Shown piece by piece: positions 9,860 through 20,765 of a stretch of 64,000 bases of DNA. The first letter of the stretch is position 1, and each line of letters begins with the position of its first letter. The stretch lies in the NCBI GenBank assembly GCA_964017065.1, contig OZ024783.1:18699752-18763751 (forward strand). The letters run 5' to 3'. The translations under genes were made by a program, and so were the position numbers. Under the pieces are notes generated by a model. That model was given only the letters and a program-made list of their open reading frames with translations, made no database searches and had not been told where the DNA came from. The DNA comes from Haliclona indistincta. Its lineage: Eukaryota; Porifera; Demospongiae; Haplosclerida; Chalinidae.

Positions 9860-10836
9860 AGGGTCTCCAATGAAAAAAATCGACAGTCACAGATTCAGCG
9901 GGCTTGCATCTCTGTGTGTAGAGTGGTTCGACCCGAACATAAAACGGACAAACAGAGAAGCGCCAAGTCCTTCCTTTTTGCAGGAAAAAATAAAAACACT
10001 CGAAATAACTGGACGGAGCTAGCCAATCGTAAGTAAATACTTTTTGTTCAAACCACATTCAGCGCCAAAGCTTGCTTTGTTGGTAAGGATGCACAGGATC
10101 ATGCTGTCAAGATTTCCAAGCTCTTCGACGACGCAACGATCTTTATGCGCTGTTTCCAGGCCATGCATTGAAAGAGGGCGGGGCCCCAAGACGATGACGA
10201 AAATAGACTTAGGACTCCAGCGCTTTTGTAAATTGTGCTGTAGCAACCCTAATGCAGATTTTACTTAGTTAGGTATCAATACATCTGCACAGCAAGTTTT
10301 ATGAAGTTCATACACTTCCTTCCATCTGGCTCAAAATGTTTCTGTTTAATTTTTGGTTTTTTGAGCCAGATGGAAGGAAGTGTATGAACTTCATAAAACT
10401 TGCTGTGCAGATGTATTGATACCTAACTAAGTAAAATCTGCATTAGGGTTGCTACAGCACAATTTACAAAAGCGCTGGAGTCCTAAGTCTATTTTCGTCA
10501 TCGTCTTGGGGGCCCGCCCTCTTTCAATGTATGGCCTGGAAACAGCGCATAAATATCGCTGCGTCGTCGAAGAGCTTTAGAAATCTTGACAGCATGATCC
10601 TGTGCATCCTTACCAACAAAAACAAGCTTTGGCGCTGTATGTGGTTTGAACAAAAAGTATTTACTTACGATTGGCTAGCTCCGTCCAGTTATTTCGAGTG
10701 TTTTTATTTTTTACTGCAAAAAGGAAGGACTTGGCGCTTCTCTGTTTGTCCGTTTTATGTTCGGGTTGAACCACTCTACACACAGAGATGCAAGCCCGCT
10801 GAATCTGTGACTGTCGATTTTTTCATTGGAGACCCT
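9860..10836. mobile_element. AGGGTC(T/C)C foldback element, copy 1 (9-bp duplication)
   Basis: A near-perfect palindrome of 977 bp: arms of about 460 bp run from AGGGTCTCCAATGAAAAAAA inward to TTCCATCTGGCTCAAAA around a short A/T loop near 10345. Flanking 9-mers TGCTAAAGT (9851-9859) and AGCTAAAGT (10837-10845) differ at one base. Other copies: 12777-13512, 50110-51325, 57699-58682. Open frames in the arms are mirror-image by-products. Mutator-like by duplication length; nonautonomous. Confidence 0.85.
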
Positions 10837-10845
10837 AGCTAAAGT

Positions 10846-11246
10846 GCTTTCGTTCTCGAGTTATGGCTGGCTCACCTTGACGGCCGTCTTTGACCCCTCT
10901 GACGACAAAAGCGCCCATAGTTGACTACCTAGATACTTGTAGATTCCATCTAAACAGCAGTACAGATTTGGGGGGTTCGTAGACATCTCGAGAAAAAGCC
11001 TATCAAAGCCAAGAGCAATGGCTACCTACTCAGTGTTCACGGTCACGCCCACTTGACACACCTTGTTCTTGTGGTCAGCTTTGTTGTCTTCTGGTTAGCA
11101 GTGTAGTTTCAGGTTGGCTTTAGCTGCAAAGCTCCTTCTGAAAACCATAACCAAGAAGCTAACTTTACAATATGAAACACGCCGAGGGTTTTGTGATTCG
11201 TTCACCATCGCTCACTTCTGAAACTCGGTAAAGGTATGAGCAGGCT
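10846..11246. other. Unassigned spacer
   Basis: No gene or repeat boundary recognised, apart from the short dispersed repeat at 11211-11246, which also occurs at 9771-9815. Confidence 0.4.
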
Positions 11247-12606
11247 TAGCCTCGTACCCAGGCTCTCTGGCGGAGATTTAATTATGCGTGGGTGTTGAAA
11301 TGCGGGGGTGGCGATTGAGAGCCTGGTATCTAGCGTTTTGAATTAAGGTGGCGGGATACCGTTTTAATGAGATTCATGACTTTCCAAGGGGCTATTTCTT
11401 TTTAAGCCAAGTCTATCTGTGCAGACGGAATTGCAGTGTGCGCTTTGTTTGTCTATAGATAGGCATCGATAATAGCAAGTTTCAGCCACGTAGTGTTCGC
11501 CATCACAGAACGACGAGCTCGCCTGTGAAGACTAAACACGATCGAGTTTTTACAATTTTTCTTTAGTTGTGTGGAAAGTACGAAGCTAAAACTGCTCTTG
11601 CAAGCTCATCTTCCATTCGTGGAGGAGCCTGCGTATCGATTTCGCCGAGCAATGCTCGTACGCGATACTACAGCTGCGTACTCTGTACTGTCTGGCAGTA
11701 CGTAGCTGCAGTATCGTGAACGAGCATTGCTCGGCGAAATCGATACGCAGGTGCCTCCACGAATGGAAGATGAGCTTGCAGGAGCAGTTTTAGCGTCGTA
11801 CTTTCCACACAACTAAAGAAAAATTGTAAAAACTCGATCGTGTTTAGTCTTCACAGGCGAGCTCGTCGTTCCGTGATGGCGAACACTACGTGGCTGAAAC
11901 TTGCTATTATCGATGCCTATCTATAGACAAACAAAGCGCACACTGCAACTCCGTCTGCACAGATAGACTTGGCTTAAAAAGAAATAGCCACTTGCAAAGT
12001 CATGAATCTCATTAAAACGGTATCCCGCCACCTTAATGAGCTGTCAGAGCAGAAGCACGTGCAATGACGTATTAACGCCCACCGAGATATCGTTATGACG
12101 TCTTTGTTTACAACATGGCTGCGCCTTCACTGCATTGATCGAGCGCCTGCGTCTCCCACAAGCCTGACTTTGCCTACCATAAGAGCGCATCAAGTGGGGC
12201 AATGCTTACACAAAGCATATGACCCATGTAGCTCCACGAGGTGCGTTCCAGTTTATAAAGACTAAGGTATAGCCTCGTACGTCCACGTGTTTATACCTGG
12301 TATACTTGTACTAGCGTGCGGGCAACTCTCTCCAGTTGTCTGCTCTCTTAACAGCCTAAAACTATCTGGAACGCGTCGCAAATTTACATAGCCAACAGCA
12401 TAGCCTTAGTGCACGATCAGAATCAGTCATCCCGTAAACGTGACGCAAAGTAACACAATAGTGAACTAAAATATACGGATCCATGGAATTCCATGGATCG
12501 TCTGCGCATGTGCGAATCAGTAGACACCAGGCTCTCAATCGCCACCCCCGCATTTCAACACCCACGCATAATTAAATCTCCGCCAGAGAGCCTGGGTACG
12601 AGGCTA
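11247..12606. mobile_element. Palindromic element with 9-bp duplication (TAGCCTCG family, copy 2)
   Basis: Inverted ends TAGCCTCGTACCCAGGCTCT at 11247 and its complement ending GAGGCTA at 12606, with exact flanking 9-mers GAGCAGGCT at 11238-11246 and 12607-12615. Within it a second, inner palindrome (about 11350-12040) is centred near 11690 around CGTACTGCCAGACAGTACAG-like sequence. The inner part is related to the centre of the 5640-6358 element. No transposase. A fragment of the end (CCTGGGTACGAGGCT) recurs at 31248. Confidence 0.85.
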
Positions 12607-12699
12607 GAGCAGGCTTAGCTCGACAATGGCTAGCAATGCGACTCGTGCATTGTGCTAAAGGGCTTTCGTTCTTGAGTTATGGCTGGACCGGGCTCACCG

Positions 12700-12776
12700 T
12701 GCATGACCGGATTGGTACCTGTTCGCCTATTAATTTTACTCTCAGTTGGCCTACTCCCCATTTTGCCTACTAAGGT
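12700..12776. repeat. Terminal-repeat fragment of MULE (GCCTACTCCC type)
   Basis: Contains GGTACCTGTTCGCCTA and CCTACTCCCCATTTTGCCTA, the same subrepeats as the terminal repeat of the autonomous MULE at 24119. Foldback copy 2 is inserted in it, and 13513-13560 (GCGTTTTGTTTCGCCTAC) continues it. This is a solitary, decayed end. Confidence 0.6.
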
Positions 12777-13512
12777 AGGGTCCGCAATGAAAAAAATCGC
12801 TTGTCACAGATTCGGCTGGATGGTGTTTCAGCGTGTACAGTGCTTCGACCCGAATATAAAACGCACAAACAGAAAGACGCAAACTCCTTCGTATTTGTAA
12901 TAAAAAATAAAAGAAGATAAATTGAGGGGGCGGAGCCTCGATAATTGCATTTATTAGTGAATTCTGACTAGCTTACGAATCTGTCTCGAGCGCCAAGATA
13001 GTTTTCTCGTTCTACAGTTATACAGTTTTCTTGCGTGCAAGTCTCCTGTCTTGCAGTGCCTTGTATGAGTTGCTGTTGATCTGTTTTGCAAACAAGGTCG
13101 GTACCGAGAAGAGAGTTTTTGCCTTCCAATTCTGTCATGTTTGCGACTGTAATAACCCTATATTGAGGGAATCGTAGACTAGGTGCCAATGCACATTCAT
13201 ACCAACTTTTATAAAACTTAGACGTTTCCTTCCATCTGGCTCAAATAATTTTTGAGCCAGATGGAAGAAAGTGTATGAGCTTCATAAAACTTGGTGTGCA
13301 GATACATTGTTATCTAACTCAGTAATATGTGCGATAGGAGTGCTACAGCATGATAAACAAAAGTGCTGGAGTCCGAAATGTATTAGCTCGGCGCACCTGA
13401 AGCCCCGCCCCCTTTCAATATGAACCGAGCTAAATACATTTCGGACTCCAGCACTTTTGTTTATTGAGACCTTGCACCATCTGCGACAAGCAATTTTTTC
13501 ATTGCGGACCCT
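12777..13512. mobile_element. AGGGTCCGC foldback element, copy 2 (degenerate)
   Basis: Starts AGGGTCCGCAATGAAAAAAA and ends CATTGCGGACCCT, with the shared central hairpin TTCCATCTGGCTCAAA...TTTGAGCCAGATGGAA near 13233-13268. Flanking 9-mers TACTAAGGT and AACTAAGGA match at 7 of 9. The left arm is divergent; a short internal inverted repeat around GGACTCCAGCACTTTTGTTT lies at 13360-13470. Confidence 0.7.
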
Positions 13513-14300
13513 AACTAAGGACCTACGTAAGGCGTTTTGTTTCGCCTACCCAAATTATAAAACATAACAATAAATCCTAAACCCTAAAAACCTTCTCCTA
13601 ACTGCGCAAAGTCGGGAGGGTCTTCCTAAACCGGGGTAATCTCTAAAATCCGGACCAGACCGACGGACCCGAACTGTATACATGGTTCCAAAAGTAATAA
13701 TTGCGCGCGCGTTGCGCTGGGCTACGTCAGCAGCCACGCCTCCCTTGGTGGGCAAAAGAGTGAAAAATGTATGGGAAATCGACTTTGAACGATTATATTG
13801 CATCTCTGGAGCCACCGCCGAAACAGAGGTTTTCAGAGCACCTTGCTTTTGTTCCGACAGAGCCGTTTTGACACAATTGGTGCAATCATGCACACAGCAA
13901 CTGGTAACCACGGGTAGGTCTGTATTGTACCGGACTCTTGCACCACGAAGCGAAAAGCAGAATTAGTCTTTAATGTGTGGATGTTTAATACACTTGAGTA
14001 GCAGTGAATTGGACTGGTCAGCAACTAATTCCGCGAGCGCTTCGTGGTGCAAGGTCTCAGCAAAGTCCGGTAGAACTGACAGCTTGCCCACCAAAATATA
14101 GGCGTAACCTACACGTGAATTACGTACCGCCCAATTTGCCGGTTGAATTAATGAGTTAATAACTACTTTTGAAACCATGTATAAATTACTGACCTCGCTT
14201 GGGTGCCGTGATTATTCAAGCGAGGTCAGTGCAAAGTAACAGGCCAATAATGTATTATACGAGGAAATACGCACCGTATAACTTGAGAGCAACATTATAA
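13513..14300. other. No gene assigned; contains CCCTAAA/CCTTCTCCTAAC module
   Basis: Positions 13571-13610 carry the recurrent AAACCCTAAAAACCTTCTCC module. Open frames at 13555-13966 on both strands have no recognisable domain. A short hairpin with TGACCTCGCTTG arms lies at 14191-14232. Confidence 0.45.
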
Positions 14301-15497
14301 GTATAGTAGTAATAATACTGTATTAGTAGTACATAGTGTAGTAATAATACTGTAATAGTAGTACATACTGTAGTAATAATACTGTAATAGTAGTGCATAC
14401 TGTAGTAATAATACTGTAATAGTAGTGCATACTGTAGTAATAATACTGTAATAGTAGTGCATACTGTAGTAATAATACTGTAATAGTAGTACATACTGTA
14501 GTAATAATACTGTAATAGTAGTACATACTGTAGTAATAATACTGTAATAGTAGTGCATACTGTAGTAATAATACTGTAATAGTAGTGCATACTGTAGTAA
14601 TAATACTGTAATAGTAGTACATACTGTAGTAATAATACTGTAATAGTAGTGCATACTGTAGTAATAATACTGTAATAGTAGTGCATACTGTAGTAATAAT
14701 ACTGTAATAGTAGTACATACTGTAGTAATAATACTGTAATAGTAGTACATACTGTAGTAATAATACTGTAATAGTAGTACATACTGTAGTAATAATACTG
14801 CAGTGTAATAGTAGTACATACTGTAGTAATAATACTGTAATAGTAGTACATACTGTAGTAATAATACTGTAATAGTAGTGCATACTGTAGTAATAATACT
14901 GTAATAGTAGTACATACTGTAGTAATAATACTGTAATAGTAGTGCATACTGTAGTAATAATACTGTAATAGTAGTGCATACTGTAGTAATAATACTGTAA
15001 TAGTAGTACATACTGTAGTAATAATACTGCAATAGTAGTACATACTGTAGTAATAATACTGTAATAGTAGTACATACTGTAGTAATAATACTGTAATAGT
15101 AGTGCATACTGTAGTAATAATACTGTAATAGTAGTACATACTGTAGTAATAATACTGTAATAGTAGTACATACTGTAGTAATAATACTGTAATAGTAGTA
15201 CATACTGTAGTAATAATACTGTAATAGTAGTACATACTGTAGTAATAATACTGTAATAGTAGTACATACTGTAGTAATAATACTGTAATAGTAGTACATA
15301 CTGTAGTAATAATACTGTAATAGTAGTACATACTGTAGTAATAATACTGTAATAGTAGTACATACTGTAGTAATAATACTGTAATAGTAGTGCATACTGT
15401 AGTAATAATACTGTAATAGTAGTACATACTGTAGTAATAATACTGTAATAGTAGTACATACTGTAGTAATAATACTGTAATAGTAGTACACACTGTA
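14301..15497. repeat. 32-bp minisatellite, about 37 copies
   Basis: Tandem unit of 32 bp built around CATACTGTAGTAATAATACT, nearly uniform, with GCATACT/ACATACT variants and one irregular unit near 14800. Because 32 is not a multiple of three and the unit has no stop on the minus strand, all three minus frames stay open and give 32-residue periodic artefact proteins of up to 512 residues. These are not genes. Confidence 0.95.
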
Positions 15498-15509
15498 GGA
15501 AAACACCAA

Positions 15510-15793
15510 ATGAGGTGTGCACTATAGTTAATAACAACTGGATTGCCAACAGAGGTCGACCTGTCCTCGTTGAATGGAGGAGTTCTTGTCAATTGCCCAT
15601 CTTTCGTCAGAGAGACATCATAATGAACTCCTCCTACATTGCATATTTCTAAGTGACTCAGTTTTTCCAGACTCTCATTTAAATCTTTTAGCAGAGTGAA
15701 CTTGAACTCTGAACAGTGTGAACACATGTGGTTTGCCCAGTAGTATGTGAGATCTCGTTTAACATTAGCTACAAAGACGGGCCTAAAAACCAA
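15510..15793 (-). CDS. Possible coding exon of unknown protein
   Basis: The minus-strand frame before the minisatellite reads VANVKRDLTYYWANHMCSHC and KLSHLEICNVGGVHYDVS. It looks protein-like in composition and is preceded by TTTTTAG at about 15782, a plausible splice acceptor. There is no ATG at its start. The frame then runs into the minisatellite, so its true 3' boundary is unclear. No family recognised. It could equally be a transposon fragment. Confidence 0.25.
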
Positions 15794-15799
15794 AACAGA

Positions 15800-16200
15800 A
15801 AGTGCAAATAAGACCTGAATCAGTCCTCATTTAATGTAATGACTTCAACTGCTTATCTTCAGTGTTGAACAGTATGAAAGAAAAATTTCTGAAAAGACAG
15901 TTTCCATCACCAATGATTTCTTTCCGTTTTCACCCATATAAAAATTACGGTTAAAAATTTCATCAATCTGAGTTGAATAGCCAAGCTGCCGTTCTTTTTT
16001 GATACATGTAGATACAACTGGCATGAATACCTCCTGGAATAATTATTAGGTAGTTAAATTGTTATGTAAAGATTAATACCTATAGTTATGCTATTTTAGT
16101 GTATACCTTTGACAAACCAGTGCACTTTTGTTGAATGCAATTCAACCTTTCTTTTTTTACCGGGCCCGCCAAATTTCTTTTGTCTAAACAATAGATATAA
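15800..16200. other. Nothing recognised
   Basis: A/T-rich sequence between the minisatellite and the 3' end of the LINE. No domain or repeat seen. Confidence 0.4.
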
Positions 16201-16212
16201 TAAATAGAAAAA

Positions 16213-17943
16213 TTATGACAAGGTCCACGAAACAAAGGTGCCACGGATGGAGATGGCATTGCCCCTTTGGATTGCAATTGAGAGGCGTTGGATCAGATAA
16301 GATGTTGATTTGGGATCACCAGAATGTCGATAGAGTCTTTTACCAAGAGATTTAACAAAGGAGAGAGTCTTGGTCCCGAAAACACCCGAGGTTTCAATAG
16401 CAATGGGGACAAAAATGTGGGTGCTGAACAGATCTGCATATTTCACTCTCTTGAGGTCCTCGGCTTTGGCTGCAATCCCGCCAGCAGAGTGAACAGCAAG
16501 ACTCCTGTGAGACTGAGCAAAGGTGTCAGGACAAGTAGCATCCCACACCAGAGGTTTTCCAGATGACCAGGGAGCAATTGTAACTCCATCAGGCCGCTTT
16601 CCATTGCAGCGGGACAGGCCAGTAGGCTCCAAAAGAGCTGGAACATGGGCAGAGGAAAGGGCTCTGCAGACAATGTCATTTAAGACAGAATGTCTTGGAT
16701 GCCTGCCTTCACTCCACCTGCAGCTGAGACCATGCCTGCCTAGAGGATTAACTAGAACATTGCAGTGGCGACAGGAATGGGGGCTGCAGATGGGAGTACC
16801 CATACGGAGGCCCACAGCAATACGGAGTGTATCATCATCAATCCGAAGACCAGCTGATGAAATTGGAAGGGCATTTAGCCAGGCACCAGATTCCTTGCAG
16901 GAAGCAGCCAACAAGCGAGCTCTATCTTCTTCATCATAAGCATTTTCAAGGAGATGATCAGCTAGAGCTACAGCTCTTGGATGGTCCCAAGCCTTTTGAG
17001 AGCAGGTATAGCCTCGCCAGAGGGGGGTGGTAAACCTGTGCCCGAGAACCACACTGACACAGCCTCTTGAACACTGGGAGAGGACAAGGGGGAAGATCTT
17101 GAAGATAAAATTGCATGAGCCAGCTGAGCAGTTGCATGGACTGAAGATAAAAAAGCAGAAGGAGCCACATCCATAGCCCGGCGGACCCCCAAACCACCCA
17201 ACCTCACAGGCAAAGAAGCCTGGAGCCATGCTGCACTATTGGTGTCTAAGAGGGTGTTAGTCACATCACCCAAAACAGACATGAGGACTGAGTCATACTC
17301 CATAAGAGAGGGAGAAGAAAAACAAGGAGCCGACCGCAGGAGGTAGAGTAGCTTTGGAATTGCAAAGGAAGATCGAAGGAGAAGAAGAGCATCGTGAGCT
17401 GCAAGATGACTGAGGTGATTACCCATTCTCTGGAGGGCTTCGACTTTGTCCATGATAGCAGCAGACATACAGTTCTCATCACCCAAGGGAGAGCCCAAAA
17501 GAGATGCTTGAGATGGAGGAAGGAGCTGAGCACCAGGCAAATGAGAGAGGAGCAGAGACAAGGTGGAGTCACTGGCAGAAATTATTTCCGACTTGGAATT
17601 GTTTAAAATGAGGCCAAGAGATTTGGCACCCTTGATCAGCTCCAGGTCTGACAAGATGCAGCCAAGGTTACCCCCTATGGTCACATCATCAAGGTACAGG
17701 ATGCACAGGTCGGAACTAAGCCCCTGACCGAGATGGAATAATGTGAGACAAAACAGGAGAGGGCCCAGAGGGTCACCCTGCTGGACTCCTTCAGCAGATA
17801 GAATTTGATGTTCGCCCCAGAAGAGGAAAGAAGAAGATGAGTAAGCAGAATGGGCAAGGTTATAAATATCCGGAGCAAGTGTACTCACAGCTTCTAGCAT
17901 CCTATCCCTGCGAACAGAGTTAAACGCAGAGTTTCTCCTTTGT
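16213..17943 (-). pseudogene. Non-LTR retrotransposon RT with restriction-like endonuclease region
   Basis: The 5'-truncated ORF starts near 17943 and encodes an RT core: GVQQGDPLGPLLFCL (motif B') and ILYLDDVTIGG (motif C). It then runs, after a one-base frameshift near 16990, into a C-terminal region with a CCHC-like cluster (CSPHSCRHCNVLVNPLGRHG then LSC) and a KRPDG...VWDATCPD motif. That order resembles R2/CRE-type elements whose endonuclease lies after the RT (family knowledge). The end of the protein is at 16213. Its 3' UTR continues to about 16190. One frameshift apart, the copy looks young. Confidence 0.75.
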
Positions 17944-18105
17944 TAAATCTCTTGGTAAAAGACTCTATAGACATTCTGGTGATCCCAAATCAACATCTTA
18001 TCTGATCCAACGGCTCTCAATTGCAATCCAAAGGGGCAATGCCATCTCCATCCGTGGCACCTTTGTTTCGCGGACCTTGTCATAATTTTTCTATTTATTG
18101 TATCA
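17941..18105 (+). pseudogene. Second 3' end of the same LINE, inverted
   Basis: The plus strand reads FVKSLGKRLYRHSGDPKS and ending RGTFVSRTLS, nearly identical to the C-terminus of the minus-strand copy at 16213-16370, and continues into the same TCATAATTTTTCTATTTATT 3' UTR. It joins the truncated 5' end of the minus copy at CTCCTTTGTTAAA, giving two LINE 3' ends that point outward. Confidence 0.85.
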
Positions 18106-18375
18106 TTTGCTTTGTATAAATTTATCATTGCTCAAAAAATTTTCATTAATTTATTTCAAAATTAAAAAAAATTTAAAACTTCATAGATATAAAGCACCAA
18201 AGGTGCAGATGCCTCGGTGCAGTAGCATGTATGCTAGCCTGCAAATAGCAGATGCATATGACAGCACGTATGCATGCAGTAGATCAATGGAAGCATCAAA
18301 CAGTTCCATGGAAGCACGCAATGTGCACTGAAGCTGCAGTAGAATTGACCAGCAGATCCATGGAACATTCAGGCA
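18106..18375. other. A/T-rich spacer with GGTGCAGATGCCTCGGTG motif
   Basis: No gene. Positions 18196-18224 (AAAGCACCAAAGGTGCAGAT and on) match 55467-55495 closely, pointing to a small dispersed repeat. Confidence 0.4.
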
Positions 18376-18600
18376 AGCAGCAGATCATAGCAACAGTGCT
18401 ATGGAAGCACAGGCTAGTGACAGCTATCCAGCAGCAGCAGATCATAGCAACAGTGCTATGGAAGCACAGGCTAGTGACAGCTATCCAGCAGCAGCAGATC
18501 ATAGCAACAGTACGGAAGCACAGGCTAGTGACAGCTATCCGGCAGCAGCAGATCATATAGCAACAGTGCTATGGAAGCGCAGGCTAGTAGCAGCTATCCA
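18376..18600. repeat. 57-bp tandem repeat, about 4 copies
   Basis: Units begin CAACAGTGCTATGGAAGCAC and include CAGCAGCAGCAGATCATAG. As 57 is divisible by three, the plus-strand frame repeats a 19-residue unit (ADHSNSAMEAQASDSYP). There is no upstream gene context, so this is most likely a noncoding minisatellite. Confidence 0.8.
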
Positions 18601-19016
18601 GCAACTGTACAAGCTGTTGTACAAAAGTTGTATTGAAGCCAAACAGAATAGTGCTCAAGTGTAGCTGGGCGTGACTTAACTGCTCTGCTCGCTCCGGCTC
18701 ACCTGTCGAGCAGCTAAGTGAACTCAAACACGCTTTCACTCGCTAGTTTCACTGCCACCAATGGAGTCGCGCGAGCTGTACTATCACAGATCAAGCCTTC
18801 AAGTTGCACTGTAGCCATCTGCAGACAGTTTTGTCTATGAAGTAGGCCCAAGCGCTCAATACGGCTGTTTAGGTTAGCAAATCACGCCATAACTTCAAAA
18901 CAAAGGCTTTAATAGCAAATCTGTCAAATTTGATTTTCATAAACTATCGAGATCTACCTGTATTGCAAGTTTCAGCGCTTAGTAGTAAGCGGTTGCTGAG
19001 ATACGCATTGCGAACG
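18601..19016. other. Nothing recognised
   Basis: No domain, repeat or splice signal stands out. Confidence 0.35.
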
Positions 19017-19021
19017 CACAC

Positions 19022-19062
<41 letters not shown>
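19017..19062. repeat. (CA)n microsatellite
   Basis: About 20 CA dinucleotides with two CG interruptions at the left end. Confidence 0.95.
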
Positions 19063-19065
<3 letters not shown>

Positions 19066-19159
19066 ACAGACTACTGTACATGTATGCCTGGTGGCTCCGC
19101 CCACACCTCGGCATAATAATTTATTGTCCAAAAATCACCTGACCGGCATGGCAGGTGAT

Positions 19160-20345
19160 TTTTGAAAAAGTGTATTGTGAAAGGGAAGTGGAGAAAGATA
19201 AAAATCACCTATATTATAACTGAAATGTTGTGTCGTATGATAACAATTGAGAACTGGGCAATGTAGAATGCAATGCTAGCAATCTGTTGCATTCTATGAG
19301 AAAACGTTTGATACCACAGACTAGTCTCGCGGGCCAGACGTTCTGAGGGAACGTCTGGTCACTAAGGCCAGGTTTTCGTGGCACAATGGAATGTAAACAA
19401 ACGACACGTCACGCTTGAAATCACGTGTTTTAGTCGACGTCACCAGTCTAGTTAGCAAGCGTGTAGCATGTTAACAGGCTTTTAGCATGCTAAAACTCTT
19501 CCTAGAGCAATACCAACCTGGTTGGCTACAATCGCGATGTTCATGATCACTGGAGCAGTCACGAGACAACAAGAGAACCATTGCGTGAACATGAATCATG
19601 TACAATATACCGTCAGCAGCATCGAGAACAACGAGTAGCAGGTATTAGCCGTCGCTTGTAAGACTTTTCACGACAAACACGCCAGTTGTGGCAGCTGAAA
19701 AGCTCTGTAAACAGCTTCATGCGCAATCGCGCCCCGTAGTCACGTGAAAACCCACGCAATTGATTGCTTATGAGGGCGCGCCGGAATGTTGGCGTCGCTC
19801 ACAGAAACCTGGCCTTAGTGACCAGACGTTCCCCCAGAATGTCTGGCCCGCGAGACTAACCACAGACAACTATGAGATCTGGAAAAGTAACAATCTTGTG
19901 GACGAAGTCTGGAATGTCATACGATAGTTCATGGAGGTTATATAAGGCATCATGAGACAGACGAAATGCTTGTCTCCTGAGATGTTGACAATTTGACACT
20001 TGTTTTCTGTTTCTAGGTAGCAATACTGGACTAAACATTGCGCTACTACAATCAGCAATCTTCTAATTGTAAACAACAGATGGAGACCGAGTTGTATTCT
20101 CCAATTCTCTTAGCACTGAACCACAATAAGTTCTGACATGAGGATTTTCATTGACGATAGAATCATCTCCTTTGTAATGAATAATTGAACTCCTTCTGTA
20201 CACCTTTACCTGCCATGTAATTAAAGTATGTTTTGAATATGACAGGCTCTGTCTTCAGTAGTTTTCGTCCAAAATGCTGTCACTTAAATTGGTCACACCT
20301 CCAATCATCTATGAAACAATTGGGGGACAATTCAATCTTTGGATC
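19160..20345 (-). pseudogene. SYDTTF-type transposase relic, copy 1
   Basis: Minus-strand blocks in order: IIHYKGDDSIVNENPHVRTY (about 20170), RLSHDALYNLHELSYDIPDF, KIVTFPDLIVVCG, then after a MITE insertion QLLSYDTTFQL and, one frame on, IGDFYLSPLPF. The same order occurs at 28079-29290. DTTF resembles the first catalytic Asp block (DGTF) of MULE-type DDE transposases; class by analogy only. It is broken by the 537-bp MITE at 19322-19858, an in-frame TAG near 20065 and frame changes. The right limit is soft. Confidence 0.6.
19322..19858. mobile_element. TAGTCTCGCGGGCC MITE with 9-bp duplication
   Basis: Ends TAGTCTCGCGGGCCAGACGT and its complement, with an inverted arm of about 55 bp, flanked by exact 9-mers ACCACAGAC at 19313-19321 and 19859-19867. 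The arms contain a further inversion (CCAGACGTTC...GAACGTCTGG). It sits in the middle of the transposase relic. Mutator-like by duplication length. Confidence 0.85.
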
Positions 20346-20384
20346 AAGAAATTTAATCTATCAAAATTCATAAAAATAAAAAGA

Positions 20385-20765
20385 TTTCTAACGAAATCAA
20401 AAGGATGTAGGGATAAAGAAATCTGCTACTGGTCCACAATGTAAACCAACAAGGAGCAAGCATGAAATGGTAACACGATTGACTTGCTAACATACCATAG
20501 ATCCCTACATCAGTGGCTGTACATAACATTTTGACTATACTATAATTATTTTGTCACAAGCTAACCAATGCATGTCAGGTGTCAGTCAATAGCAACTAGC
20601 AGAACTGCTGTAGTCAGCCACTGATGTAGGGATCTATGGTCTGTTAGCAAGTCAATCGTGTTACCATTCCATGCTTGCTCCTTGTTGGTTTACATTGTGG
20701 ACCAGTAGCAGATTTCTTTATCCCTACATCCTTTTGATTTCGTTAGAAATCTTTTCATTTTCTTG
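20385..20765. repeat. Foldback block, copy 2 (TGTAGGGAT arms)
   Basis: Inverted arms as at 6555-6925, from AAAATAAAAAGATTTCTAAC to ATCCCTACATCAGTGGCT, around a loop of about 90 bp. Confidence 0.8.

Noticed and set aside
9813..10842. ORFs mirrored on both strands
   Set aside because: They fall in the arms of a palindrome.
13571..13610. CCCTAAA runs as interstitial telomere sequence
   Set aside because: Only one to three imperfect units each time, always within a longer shared module, so transposon-derived is more likely.
13555..13966. ORF beginning MVTSCCVHDCTN, resembling a THAP finger start, and the opposing plus ORF
   Set aside because: After the first two Cys, none of the expected THAP residues follow in any frame; probably chance.
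14301..15497. Regular array that could be taken for a CRISPR
   Set aside because: Units are directly contiguous with no unique spacers, and the DNA is eukaryotic.
14255..15793. Long minus-strand ORFs of 404-512 residues
   Set aside because: Produced by the stop-free 32-bp minisatellite; the same peptide cycle appears in all three frames.
18401..18664. 19-residue-repeat protein
   Set aside because: Only about four units, no splice or start context and no conserved neighbours; treated as a minisatellite.
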